Assembly: GCA_029844215.1 (NCBI GenBank)
Contig: CM056721.1
Coordinates: 134,693,254 to 134,757,253, forward strand
Direction of reading: 5' to 3'
Source of the DNA: Przewalskia tangutica
Taxonomy: Eukaryota > Streptophyta > Magnoliopsida > Solanales > Solanaceae
DNA: 64,000 bases
Shown: positions 11,901-23,820 of the stretch, piece after piece
How positions within the stretch are numbered: position 1 is the first letter of the stretch
Layout: each line of letters opens with the position of its first letter
Program-made: the position numbers and the translations under genes
The notes under the pieces: generated by a model
Told to the model about the DNA's origin: nothing
Databases searched by the model: none
Seen by the model: the letters and a program-made list of their open reading frames with translations, nothing else

Positions 11901-14900
11901 ATTTAAGGTCACACAAAAAAACCATGGGTTAGTTTCAGATCACAAGTTTCAAAAGTCTTCCATTCTTTCTTAAACTCCGTACCTAGTCAAACTATATCAC
12001 ATAAATTGGGATGGAGGGAGTACTAATTTATTGCAACAAGAGAACCCATTCAATAATTTATCACTTCTTCTTTGGGAGTTTAACTAATATTATTAACTTT
12101 TTTTCTTTTTAAGACAAGACACCTTGGGCACGTTTGGTACTGTATTGTCGGATCAGATCGACAAAAAATAATACAACGTTTGGTGGCGTTTTCACCAGAC
12201 CGATCAGACTACTTGGTCATTTTTGAGACCCATGGGTCTCCCCTGGATTGTACTAAAAATAAAAAAATACAATCTATTATATATTAATACTCTAATACCG
12301 TCCATTATATATTAGTCCAGTATAGTCCAGTCCAGTCCAATGAAATTAGTACAGTCCAGTGCGACGTACCAAACGAGCCCCTTGAGTTGTCATGTAAGTC
12401 ACTGTGTGAGTGTATGTATAGTTCAGTATTAAGTATCAATAGGGTTAGCCCTTAGCCGTAAGCAGCGGCTGCTTTTAAAATTACATGGACTATTCTCTTT
12501 TCATGTACTTTCTGATTCCAGGACTTCAGCCGCCGTTGATCTTTTTTACTTGCAAATAATCTCTCATTTATTCTTGCTCTACATCATAGTTTTGTAAATG
12601 TCTGGCCGCAGATTCCTTTGCTGTGTATAATCACCCCTAGGCAGATCACAGTAGGTTGCTAATGATCTACGTCAGAACTACATTTAAATATATACTATAT
12701 AGAAGTATTCTTTGAAGCAAACAATTGCAAGACAAGAACACAACAATGACTGGCCATACAATTCTCAGATTTCATGGTCAAGGGAACAGAAGGAAAAAAG
12801 GAGGACTAACTGAGAAGGGTTGGAAGTATGTATTCCGAGCAATCAACTGGATGCAACAGTGTACTTACCTTCTTCATTAGCTTTATCAAAGATAAACTTT
12901 GCAAGCTTCGGAATTACTTCTGTGTCTGTTTCAGACTCAAAGGTAAACCCGTGTCGGAGAAGGGTCTGTTTCAACACCTGGAGAATCAAAAGACCGTGAA
13001 ATGCATAAGTGCATAATAACAAGAACTTAGTGCAGATAAAAGTGATCAATAAATACCTATATGCATAAAAGAATGGAAATGACTGAGATATGACATAACT
13101 GAAGGTGCATTAGTTATTTTATTTTAGGACTTCGCAGTTCCACACAAAAAAAATCGAAAAAGGAACTTCAGCACAACATATCAAATCAAATAAGAGAGCA
13201 CTTCAAGCAACCAAATCTAACATATCAAATGATAAGTGATACAGCAGCTATCCTTCAATTCCAAACTCATTTCTCAGTTACGATGAAAATAAATGAGTTT
13301 GCAGCTCATTGAAAGGAAATGTGGAGTTATTAATAAAACAAAGTTTTCCAATAGACAGAAAATAGCAGCCAAAAACAATGTGGGCAAATCACCAGTCCGT
13401 GAAAGAGAACAATTATATCCTAGTGGAAACAATTATAAACTGTAGTTAGCACACTAATAAGTTATAACGGATTCTCCGTCTGGTAAGAATCCTTAGCATC
13501 ATGACCCAGAAACTTCTCAGGTTGTGGTTATATACTGTAACCAGTCTCAGAAGTCCACTTTCTTGTACAAATCCTCTAACCCAACAGCAGTAAGGTCCAG
13601 AGAAAGATCAGAAAATATGGTAATTATTCTTCCTGAAGTGTTAAACCTCTAATACTCTCTTCTATCTCCAGAAGTAAGGATGTCACATAATAACTAGTGT
13701 AACTGGCAGCCGTCATCAGTTAAGTATGGATAATAGAGCTCCCCCGCAACAATAAGACTTACATGACTAATCTGGACAGACTTTCCAAATTAAGAAGTGT
13801 TATTTAATGGTGAGTATATGACCTTGCCCATGGTGCTGTATCATGGCCTTCACCAAACTAGAGCAAGTGATCTGTTGATGGGGAAAAGCAGCAAAGAAGA
13901 TTAATTAAGGAACCTGGGTTTTCCCAGAATATATCCACATAGTGCATTTTTCTATGGGTTGCATGATGCCATGATCTACAAGGGATATTCTGCACTAGCA
14001 GAAACTACCTTGCTCGTTCCTTCCAACTGCTTTCTGACAATAATGAAGGATACTAACTAGATTCAGATGATGCAGAAAGGAATGGTATATTAACGTATAC
14101 TGTCACTGTCCAATAACTTAAAATTATCAAGAACGGATAAGTGCCTCTTTCAACTACATTTTTTTCTTTTTCCCTTTTTCTTTTTTGTTTTTGATAAGTG
14201 TTGCCTCTTTCAACTTCATACTCTCATACAGTTGGTAATTTCAAGCTCTAAATTTTTAACAGCAAACACATTTTACATGAAAATGCTAATACAGTTGGAC
14301 TAGATCAAGATAAGGTCAGCACACAGAGAAATTCAAGATGAAAATACATTAGTCAACTTGGATATAGTTCCTCTAATTTGAACTTTCAAAAGAATCTTTC
14401 AGGATTCAGACAGAACCACCAAATTTTAAAAGTGAATTACTAAAAATACCATGAGAGTAACCAATAAGCAACTGAACTAATAGCAGAATGTAAAGAATCC
14501 CATGAGGAAAGAGTCATATGAACCTCGTAATTGGTGATAATACCATTGTGAACAACCAAAAACTCATTTCCAGCACCAGAACTTTGAGGATGACTATTCT
14601 TAGGAGCAGGCTCCCCATGTGTGGCCCACCGAGTGTGTGATATTCCAGCATGAACAGAAAATGATTCTTCGAGATTCAAATCTGTAGCAGCAACATCTGA
14701 GGAAGTGGACCCAGTGTAGTTAGGTTCACAAAATGATATTCGATCACTGGGAAATGTAAGTGCAAATGTAACAGCAGATGCAAATAAGAAACATTTAAGC
14801 AAGTTTAAAAACAGTTTCTTGAGAATGAAAAATCCCAGTTTAAAAACATTTTGATATCATAATAATTTCCTCCTAGGATACCCCATAACCATGAGTAATT

Positions 14901-17445
14901 AGTGTTTTAGAATGTAATCCATATGTAATCTGACAAAGCATTGATGCCAGCAAAAGATTGGTAGATTCAGCAGAGTCCAACACAGATATTGCTCAATATC
15001 ATACAAATGTACTCAACTGTACAAAAGGCATGGAGTTGAAGTTAAAAAAGATTTGGCACAACAGATGTTGGTACACCATGGAAAATGTACTCAACAAACT
15101 GCCAAATTCTGCCTCGCAAGCATAACATAATGGAAAGGTCTAAAAATATTTTTCTAAATAAAAGAATGTGGAAAGGGCATACAGCTTAGAAAAACAAAAG
15201 CAAGGCTTAAATCTGCACATAAAGAGCTCGGAACATGCTCATAATCCGTCTCGCATTCAACTAGCAGCATCACTCTCTCCACAATACTGGATAATATGAT
15301 GAAGGTGTGTATCAGAGATCACAATCAGTTCATAGTTTATAACTAGTCTTCCATCTAATAGTTAAATAGTGACATCTGTCTTTTATCCTGCATCCACACT
15401 TATTATGCAATGTAACTGCATTTTTTTCTCCTTTTTTTCCTTTTACCCTACTCTTAACATTACTAAATTACATCAGTTCCAAATCCTAGGACAAATCTAA
15501 ACCATTGCATCCCAGTCTGTACAAGCACTAATATATCCCCAGGGGGAAAATATAATTAGATCCTGGTAATATCAGGAAACTGTATATATCTGCTTAAGCC
15601 CATGAAAAGCGTCCCTGAGCAAATTCTCATTTCATAAACACCATGCAAAGGAACCTACTAGGTATCTCAAGAGGGTACTGCTGGCTTTTTCATTTACTGT
15701 CAGTATGCTTAAAGTAGAAAAATGTCCCCTTAGTCGAGAATTTGACTATGTGTATGTCTAAGTTAATAAATGGCCCCTTTAAGCTATAGAGTATAGTACT
15801 ACTAATTAGCAATGTGCATCTTATTCAAACAAGCACCGATAAAGCTATCTCCAAGTCAAGAATATATAGCATCATTGTACTGAGAACGTGCCTGATGACA
15901 TAGACTAAAAGTAAACACGCTTCACTGAATAGAAAAACTACTACTTCCAGATGAAACCAAATTATAATAGCAAAACAATAAGGAAGGCGTCCAACAAGTA
16001 ATATTTGGTGATGGAAAAAGCATGTCAGTAAAGCAAATGGGCGAAAAAAAATTTTGAAAACCCACCAAATAATTTCTATAAATAATCGGCCTTTTCCCTT
16101 CCTCTTTTATTTTTGGATAACCAAGAAATCACATATGTGTTAGCTGGTTTTCACCGCACAAGTTAGAAACTTAGAGGAGTCTTGATCCACCCCTCTACCC
16201 TCCTCTGACCAGGCTTTAATCAGCGGCATGTTTTGAAACCATGACATGTGCTGCCACACACTGCGCGCTGTAGTTTTTGAAATCATATTGTGTGCTACTA
16301 CACTCTCGTGACGTATGCTATCATTCTTCCTATCATTCATCGAACTAGTTCACCATCTCTCAGCAACAGTACTTCTTACTTTCAATACCTTATAGTAGCA
16401 CATTAGATCACATATTTAGCCTCACCTGCTCCTAGAAGAATGTATCCGCTTACCCCCGAGTTGGTCCACCACATTTCCCAACTGACCATAATTCATTGAA
16501 GTGTCAATTAGAGTGTGCTGATAACAAATTGAATTAGAACAATTTAACATAATTAAACCCATCAAGTTAAACCCTTTCCTAAGTAGACTAATTTAACATT
16601 CCTTCTCATCCCAGACTCATCTAACAAATCAAAAAGACAAAAAAAATCGATCATTGACGCATGAAACATATACACCCTCTATATCCCAATTTATACGACA
16701 CACTTTCCTTTTTAGTCAGTCCCAAAAATGACACATTTCCTTATTCGGCAACCATTTAACTTTAAATTTTACATTTTACATATATAACCATAGGAATATC
16801 TCTGGCTTGTTGTAGACCACAAGATTCAAAAGTCTTCCTTTATTTCTTAAAATTTGTACCCATTCAAACTACATCACATAAATTGGGACAAATGAGGGAG
16901 TAGCAGATAAACGGGATCATAATCAAACTGATCATGAATCTAGGTTTGAATATTACTTTTCTAATAACAAATTTTATTGGAACAGTTAAAATCCAGCAAA
17001 TTAAACTCTTTCCACTATTTCTATGTCACCTTTTTCTTCTCATCCAGCATATAAAGTAACACCTTGTAAAAGAAAAATTCAAAATAACAAAAAGATTACC
17101 CAGATCAACTCACAAAAACAAACTTAACCCCATAAAGTTAAGAGCTTTCGTTAATAAACTATCGTAAAAATCACAATTTTACTGCATGAAACAAATCAGC
17201 GTGTCATTAATTAAATTTTGGTTACCTTGATATACAGATTTGACAAGAGATTCAATATTGCCTTCTTGACGAAAGACAAGAGGGGTAGATTTGGAATCAC
17301 AAGTGAGATTTGAAGAATCAATTGAAATTCCAGCCGAATCATAACCTCTATATTCTAAACGTCTCAAACCATTAAAGAGAACTTGTAAAATATATCGTCT
17401 CTCTCGTGTGACATTGTAATTCAAGTATGCAAATATTCCACACAT
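5917..17445 (-). CDS. GFAT: Glutamine:fructose-6-phosphate aminotransferase (isomerizing), complete 11-exon gene
   Basis: The enzyme makes glucosamine-6-phosphate from fructose-6-phosphate and glutamine, the first committed step to UDP-N-acetylglucosamine. Exons, in order of translation: 17226-17445, 14524-14696, 12869-12977, 10625-10770, 9834-9998, 7594-7954, 7235-7485, 7044-7158, 6690-6945, 6446-6614, 5917-6000. Every intron is GT..AG, the phases agree, and the sum is 2049 nt (682 residues plus stop), the usual plant length. The start at 17443-17445 gives MCGIFAYL, so Cys2 becomes the N-terminal nucleophile after Met removal. The glutaminase half shows RGYDSAG, HTRWATHG (94-101) and HNGIITNYE (123-131). 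The isomerase half has two SIS domains: GCGTSYN (372-378), SQSGETADTL, GRGYNYATALEGALKVKE, KHGPLALVD (His576) and RNLAKSV (Lys677), matching the glutamate, histidine and lysine used by GlmS. No damage was seen. Introns are 75-2529 nt; the longer ones hold transposon remnants. It is expected to be a soluble cytosolic enzyme. Confidence 0.96.
8791..8880 (+). mobile_element. 3' tail of a LINE/SINE-type retroposon inside GFAT intron 5
   Basis: The stretch around GAATTGAGTGGAACGGAT and AACTAGATTGGGATTGAAG resembles the 3' end shared by many dicot RTE-type LINEs and their SINEs, which usually read CCAACTAGTTTGGGATTGAGG and end in GTTGTTG repeats. Only this tail is recognisable, so it is a truncated old insertion. 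The family call is from memory. Confidence 0.5.
9510..9545 (+). repeat. GA/GGGA microsatellite in GFAT intron 5
   Basis: A purine run of GAGAGAGGGAGGGAGGGAGG type, close to exon 5. On the GFAT sense strand it reads as a CT/CCCT tract. Confidence 0.9.
11781..12020. mobile_element. Stowaway-like MITE in GFAT intron 3
   Basis: About 240 bp bounded by inverted ends CTCCCTCTGTTCAAATTTAT and its imperfect complement ending TGGGATGGAGGGAG, each flanked by TA (11779-11780 and 12021-12022). The ends CTCCCTCYGTYC and the TA duplication are the hallmark of Tc1/mariner-related MITEs widespread in plants. No coding capacity. A related element lies in intron 1 at 16673-16900. Confidence 0.85.
12126..12380. 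mobile_element. Non-autonomous DNA transposon (hAT-like MITE) in GFAT intron 3
   Basis: About 255 bp with inverted termini GGGCACGTTTGGTAC and GTACCAAACGAGCCC. The flanks share CTTG, but a full target duplication is not clear. The interior is a series of short palindromic words (CAGTCCAGTCCAGTCC, GATCAGATCGAC) with no frame. The end sequence is typical of plant MITEs mobilised by hAT or related transposases. Superfamily is uncertain. Confidence 0.65.
16673..16900. mobile_element. Stowaway-like MITE in GFAT intron 1
   Basis: About 228 bp with inverted ends CACCCTCTATATCCCAATTT and AAATTGGGACAAATGAGGGAG, flanked by TA on each side. It shares interior words with the intron 3 copy (CACAAGATTCAAAAGTCTTCC, AACTACATCACATAAATTGG), so the two are members of one family inserted independently into the same gene. 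Confidence 0.82.
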
Positions 17446-17487
17446 ATTTGGAATTAAACAATCTAGATGCAAAGGATGGTTGATTTG

Positions 17488-17495
17488 AATATATA
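17488..17495 (-). promoter_or_regulatory. Candidate TATA box of GFAT
   Basis: On the minus strand TAGTATATATTC lies about 43-50 bases before the start codon. If used, the 5' leader would be very short. An untranslated upstream exon cannot be excluded from sequence alone. Confidence 0.3.
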
Positions 17496-17734
17496 CTAGT
17501 GTTGGGTATGAGGAGGAAGGTGACGAGATTTGACTATTGACTTTTCAATGATATTGGGATTTCCTTCGAAGCTCTAGTTGTGATGTGACCACTGTTGATT
17601 TTTATTAATCCTACTATAAATAAGGACACCATTGTAAACATGTCATTACCAATTTCATCAAATAAAGATATACCATTAAATGATAAAGCTCGTTTGATGG
17701 GCTTATGTCTTTTGATTTATAAGTCATAAGTTAG

Positions 17735-17917
17735 AGCGCGGGACCGCAAAGTCACGAGTTCGATCCCCTGCATAAACCTTCTTTGTGCATCATTACATAG
17801 TGTGAAGTGTGATTAATCTACGACATGGTTTTGCGCTATTACGTCAGCCCGGAGTTTACCCTGTGCGCACTCGAAAGAGTAGCGGCGGCGGGTTCCTTCG
17901 TCAAAAAAAAAAAAAAA
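17735..17917 (+). mobile_element. tRNA-derived SINE upstream of GFAT
   Basis: The unit has a tRNA-like head (GTTAGAGCGCGGG, then the box B-like GAGTTCGATCCCC), a body with GGTTTTGCGCTATTACGTC, GGAGTTTACCCTGTGCGCAC and AGTAGCGGCGGCGGGTTCC, and a terminal run of 14 A (about 17904-17917). The body matches what I recall of Solanaceae SINEs of the TS/SolS type. The 5' end looks shortened and no clear target duplication was found. It separates the GFAT start from the Ogre-like element by a few hundred bases. Confidence 0.72.
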
Positions 17918-18095
17918 TTAGAAATTCTAGCTTATTACGTTTGGCTTATTTTTGTTATTTTATCTTAAAAACATTTTTTTATTTTACTCAAACACTACAA
18001 AATGCTTTAATTAGGATTTTTTTATTAAATGTTAGTATCAAATCAAACTTATTAATTTAGCACTATGATTTGTTGTATGTTTTGCTAGAGCGTAC

Positions 18096-21000
18096 TGTAA
18101 CGCCCCATTTTCAATCGGAGTCGGAAACGGGATTACTGCTACATGGTTGGATTCCTAAATGTGTATTTAAAGGAGTCGCCACCTAATTATTATAGTGAAT
18201 TAGGACACTGAAAATGTAGCATAAAATACTATGAATGATCTCCATTTTTTAAGGTCTGTGAAACTATGTGAGATTCTAGGTAAGGGTTCTTCATTATCCT
18301 AAAGGGAAGGGGTTAGGCATCCTAAAGGATCCGCTAACTTGCGGTTGTCCGGTCAAACTTAGGTTAGTATTATTTAAAAAATGTATATTTAGGAGGACAT
18401 GGGTTAAAAGATGTTTACAAATAAATTATTTAAAAGATATGTAAGTATATATATTTTCCATAGAATTGTATGAAGTTTATTTGTAAAATGCAAGGAAAAT
18501 ATTCTAAAGAGGTTTATCATAAAAATGCAAAATAATAAAAAAAAATGGTTTACTAAAAGTACGTATCATATGTAAATTTTAATCTTTGTAAAGGGTATAC
18601 AAATGGGTAGAAGGATTTTCCTCTTTTGCACTTGGTAATAAGAAAATAGATCTTTGTTGTAAAAAATAGATTTTGTCATTTTATGAAGTTTAATAAGAAT
18701 TAGGAACTCATTTATTCCTATAATATCAATGAAAAGGCTAAGTTATTTTGAAAAGTTTTGAAAATGCATAACGGCCTAAAGATAGATTAAACTAGCGACA
18801 CATTTTATTATTTAACTACCCACCCTTAATAATTCTAGGCCTAACTATTCTAAGCATTTTCAATAATTGTATAAGGTTAGTTAACAAAAAATACAAATAA
18901 AAGTAAAGTGACGGAGTTAAAGAAAGGAGATAAAATGACTAGGGCAGGTGAAGATATTATCCTGCCCTATTAGTTTCGAAGGTCCCGAGATTGGAGGATG
19001 CAAGGAATGTAGACCGTGGATGTAATGAGTGAATCTCGTAGCGAGACTCTTTGTTGCTCTCCAAGGCATGTCATGTAAGCAAAGAAAAGAAAAGAAAAAA
19101 AAGATTAGTATATAGCCTAAACCTTACATAATAATGCAAATAAGTAGGGCATTCATGTAAACTTAAACACACATATATTTTATTATTCACAGATCTTTAA
19201 GAAAAGTAAAAGGACCCAACAAATCAGTCCTAAAAACTGGTCAAAACCAACCCAAAAATGGCCAGAAAATCAGTCACGAAATGGCCAAAAAGTCCAAAAT
19301 AGCCGTAAAATCACGGAAAATGGCCAAAAATAGTCCGAAATGGCGGTAAAATCACCACAAAAATTGGCTGAAAATCAATGGTGAAACGAACAAAGTCACC
19401 CAGAAAACGTAGTTAAAACTCGGTTGAAAATGGTCAAACCATGTACAAAATCACCCAACAATATCATTTTGATTATTAGGAATCCTCTAAGGGACAATTA
19501 TAGGCATATCAGAAGGTGAACAAAGCTTAAGTTATAATAGTCCATACACAGTTAAACAACTCTTAAATTAACATATGTACTATCATTTTGACTCACAGAG
19601 AGACCACACATAGTTGAAAACAAGGTTAAAACATCCTAGTTTAGGTACCTCAAACTTCAAACAAGTTCAAACTTCTATTTGGATAACATATTAAATTATT
19701 ATATAGCTAGAGGAATCACATACTGGCACACGAACTACTTAAACCATCCTGAACGACTAAAAAAAATCACTGAAACTTCAAAGTAACAACATGAATATTA
19801 GACTAACTAACACAAACTACTCATGATGAGGACAAGCTAAATCTTACCAGATTAACAACTTCAGACAACAGAATAAAACCATGTATAAGATATTACCAAC
19901 TATTGTAGATGCATTTCGGCATTTAGATAGACCAAGACAGGTAGATGACTAACTCACGTAAAGGGAGAGAACAAACTTGTTAGGAACAAATAGCATGCTT
20001 CAGGACATCAAAGTATCACATTTTTAATTATGAACTTAGAAAGACAAAGTCCAGTTTGTACATAAACAAAATCGTATTTTAGATTTTCATGCTAGCGATC
20101 TCATTCACTCCAGACAGAGGTTACATACTTTCAAACAAAGGTAACAATAAGAGGGAATCTTAAGACTTTGGCCCAGAGTTCACCCACCAAGCTGCAAGGG
20201 AGTAGGGAGATTGGTCTAGAACTTATAACACTTTAAGCATTTATCATGGGGACTGGACATCAGGGACATGAATCCAAACAATTTCTCATATAACATATAC
20301 TTAACCACTAAAATAAAACAGACATACTAAGAAACGTGCTCTCGTAAACAAATCCACAAAGCTAAAACACAAACATGTATTCACAAGTAGACAGCTTGGA
20401 AATATATATATATCATGATATGAAGAAAAATACTTTCTGGTTTTTCTTAAAAATGAGACTAATTCAAGTCATTCACTAAATTTATCCACTTAGGCAGTTT
20501 CAACAACAAGTTATCCCCATACATGTTTATCCTATAATTGATCTTCAAAATGAAGACAAAGCAACTTGTAATAAATCAATATCAGCACACATAGGAACTA
20601 AACAAGTTCAAAACAGGACTTGGGGATCCAGAACCATCTCATAAAACAGTACAATATGTTAAACAAGTAAATATTCTTATCCCGTGCATTAACCAAGTTC
20701 AGATTTAATACTTGCCTATAGCAAATCTCTTATTACACTGCCTTATATTCAAACATGCAAGGGGTGGACATAACTAGACAAATTTGTAACCATACTTGCT
20801 AAAATGTACAATAATAAGTAAGCATCTGTTCTTTAGCTGATTTAGTAAATGCATGAAAACACTAACAACCATATCATTTAATACTCAAACAGATAGGCAT
20901 GATATGTGGTGACTTTAGGAAAAATTATATGTTAACAGGGAGACAAAGTGATCATTCAAGTGTACATTACGGATATGTGAGGCTATAGATTTCAAAAATA

Positions 21001-22941
21001 TACCCTCACATGTTCAATCTACATCAAGTATAATGACCTTACATAATTTCTGCAGCCTAGATTTGGCTATAACACATTACAAATTTCATACCGAATGACT
21101 TAAAATCACAGAAGCAGATTACATATGGCTAAATAAACCTCAGACCAGGTTCCGAATCAAATAGATAACTTGCAGATGAACAACATTTGTCCTAAACAAA
21201 AACAACATGCATTTACTTCAGCCAAACAGTCAACACATAATGGTTATAACCAATTTTAAACATACCAAACTGATTCATGGATAATTTAATCATAAATACC
21301 ATAACTTGATGTAGTCATATAAGATTAATCTTAGTTTACATTAACGGAACAGATCGTTATAGACCTTATCAGTGGTTCGTATGTAACTGAACATGTTTAA
21401 CAACACATTGAGTGATCCTAATCACCCTCATTGAACCAAAACATGTTTATCAAATAGCCGAAGCAAACATATATAGGCATTATCATTAATCAGACATGTT
21501 TATCAAACATAAGAACACATCATAGAAATGAAACAAACAAGAAATTAAATCTGGAATCGTATTTACCTTCTCCGGGTGGCGAACCGAGGCGTCGTCTCGA
21601 GTCGTCGAGTCCGCTCGGAGGTGTTTTGGGTGTTGCGACTGAAGCGAAGTGAATGCTTAGTGTTTTCAGATTTGAATCAATACTAGAAAATAAAAAATGC
21701 AGTTTTGAAGTCGTATGTATTTCTGATTTTTCTGAGCTCCTTCAAAATTTAAAATTGAAACTTGTTCTCGGCTTTTTTAAAGGAGAAAAACCCTGTCTCA
21801 AACACAACCAGATGGTTGTATTTATAGCCCAAAACCTCTGCTCAAACCCCTCCACCCCCCAATTCGAATTTTGAATCAAAAATAAAAAGAGGGGAATCTG
21901 AAATTGGTGTGAAAGGTGATAGAGAAAATCTCATATTTTCTGTCCGATTTGATGGCATTAGAGCTGTTGGACAAAATGTATGGGTTTATTCTTTGGGTTG
22001 AACTTTGAACGAAATCGAATCAGTATTTTATCCACTGAATCGAAGAGAGGAAAGGTCAGCAAATCGCCAGACCTTCCTGCATGCTTCGATTCAGTGGTTA
22101 AAACGAATCCTCATGGTTCAGGCGATTTTCAGAAAAGGAGACGGGACTACAGGTGATGGGTTTGGTTTACTCGATGGGTGGCGGTAGTGGCATGGCTTGT
22201 CCGGCGGGTAAAGGGAAAGGTGCGCGATGGTGATTTCTTGGAGGTTCGTCGACGGTCATGCTTGGGGAGAGGTCTGGTTTGGATGATGGAGATAGGGAAA
22301 AAATGGGGTTTATGGGCTAAGGAGATAAGAAATGGTCTTGGGCCACGGGTCGCGGGATTGGGCTGGAGAAAATGGGGAATTTCGGTTGGGCTGAAGGGTT
22401 TATGGGTTGTGGGTGTGTTTGAAGATAAAAGATTATGGGCCGGGTCGGCGGAATTGGTAAAGAATTGGATGTGGGCTGATTAGTTTTTGGGCTGGGAGAT
22501 GGACGAAAATGTGGAATTAAATTTGAAGAATTAGGGCATTAATGGGTAACTATTCAATTAATTAAAACATGATTCTCTTGTCCTGATTAATTTCAAAAGT
22601 GCATACACACATAAATTTCGGTATAAAATATTTAACATATGTATTTAGTTTAAGTAAATATAATAATCATAAAATGCTTAATTTAGTAATTGGTAAAAAT
22701 CTTAAGAGAAAATCAATTATCAATACTGACGCTGACATATTAAAATTGTTTTGCTTATATTTTAATTAAAAAAAATGTAATACTCGATATTGTAAAATTA
22801 TGCGATAATTAGTGAAGAATATTAAAACTACTTATTTTTTGACGATTTTCAAGACTGAGAAGCATAGTAAAATTTATTGGAGATAAAAAGACGATCTAAA
22901 TGAAATGTTCAGTAAAGATGGGACAAAATTGGGTGTCAACA
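18096..22941 (-). repeat. 3' LTR of the Ogre-like element (4846 bp)
   Basis: Direct partner of 34992-39850. Boundaries are TGTAACG on the left and GTCAACA on the right, plus strand. Minor differences from the partner are concentrated at CAG/CTG words (see findings). A duplicated GGCCAAAAA/CAGTC-rich stretch lies at 19200-19440. Open frames such as 22178-22483 have no support as genes. Confidence 0.95.
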
Positions 22942-22957
22942 GCTTGTCCCTCTTTGT
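22942..22957 (-). other. Polypurine tract of the Ogre-like element
   Basis: On the minus strand AAAGAGGGACAAGC sits immediately before the 3' LTR start TGTTGACACC. Position and purine content fit the plus-strand primer of LTR retrotransposons. Confidence 0.7.
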
Positions 22958-23120
22958 ATGGAGATGATGGAAGAATCTTCGGACAAAGACGTTGACTTGT
23001 AGCCCATTTTGTCTTACTCGTCAAAAATTAGGAAATGCAAGGGCAAAAGGAAATTTTCAGGAAGAAAGGGGATCTCTGATGCTAGGAACTTGAGCGCAAA
23101 ACTGGTGCTGATTCAATATT

Positions 23121-23594
23121 TGTCCCAGTGTCGAATTATGATGACACTGGATTGCTTGTGATGCTAGAAAAAATTAAGGCAGGCAGACGCTGATTCAAAA
23201 TTTTGTCCCAGTGTCGAATTATGATGACACTGGGTTGCTATGATGCTGAAAAATTAAAGCAGGGCGGATGTTGATTCAAAATTTTGTCCCAGTGTCGAAC
23301 TACGATGACACTGGGTTCTGTGGCGCTAGAAAATTAAAACCAAAGCGGGAGCAGATTTAAAATTTGTCCCAGTGTCGAATTATGATGACACTGGGTACTG
23401 TGTTGCGGGATGCGGGAAAAATTAAGGCAGGGCGGACGCGGATTCAAAATTTTGTCCCAGTGTCGAATTATGATGACACTGGGTTGCTGTGATGCTGATT
23501 CAAAATTTTGTCCCAGTGTCGAATTATGATGACACTGGGTTGCTGTGATGCTGATTCAAAATTTGTCCCAGTGTCGAATTATGATGACACTGGG
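23121..23594. repeat. Seven tandem hairpin units in the Ogre 3' region
   Basis: The palindrome CCCAGTGTC-N10-GACACTGGG occurs seven times, in units starting at 23121, 23204, 23285, 23365, 23453, 23509 and 23564. The stem is 9 bp and unchanged in all copies except the last base of the first; the loop varies slightly (GAATTATGAT or GAACTACGAT). Spacing is 80-88 bp in the first five units and about 55 bp afterwards. Spacers are related (GATTCAAAATTT, AATTAAGGCAGGGCGG). Hypervariable 3' regions with tandem repeats are known in Ogre/Tat elements; the role of this hairpin is not known to me. Confidence 0.92.
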
Positions 23595-23820
23595 GTCATT
23601 GGCGTTGCAGATGTCAGAGGAGCGGATCGACATTCGAGGTACAAATTGCTTCGGTTCGCCGTAAGAGATAGTTCCACGTTGTGCTCCCACTCCTGTAAAT
23701 TACGGTTCCTGTAGGCTAAAACATTAATAAAAATTAGTGCATAACTGTTAAGACAAAAAAATGATAAAGCATGAACATATGAGAAATGTGATCATGTGAG
23801 AAAAGATGTCGTCCTAAGTA

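Noticed and set aside
16140..16340. 66-codon minus ORF in GFAT intron 1
   Set aside because: It is not needed for the GFAT frame, which is complete without it, and shows no similarity to GFAT or other known proteins.
22005..22483. Plus ORFs with basic, Trp/Gly-rich translation near the end of the left Ogre LTR
   Set aside because: The right LTR has the same region with shifts that destroy the second frame; no domain is visible and the region is LTR.
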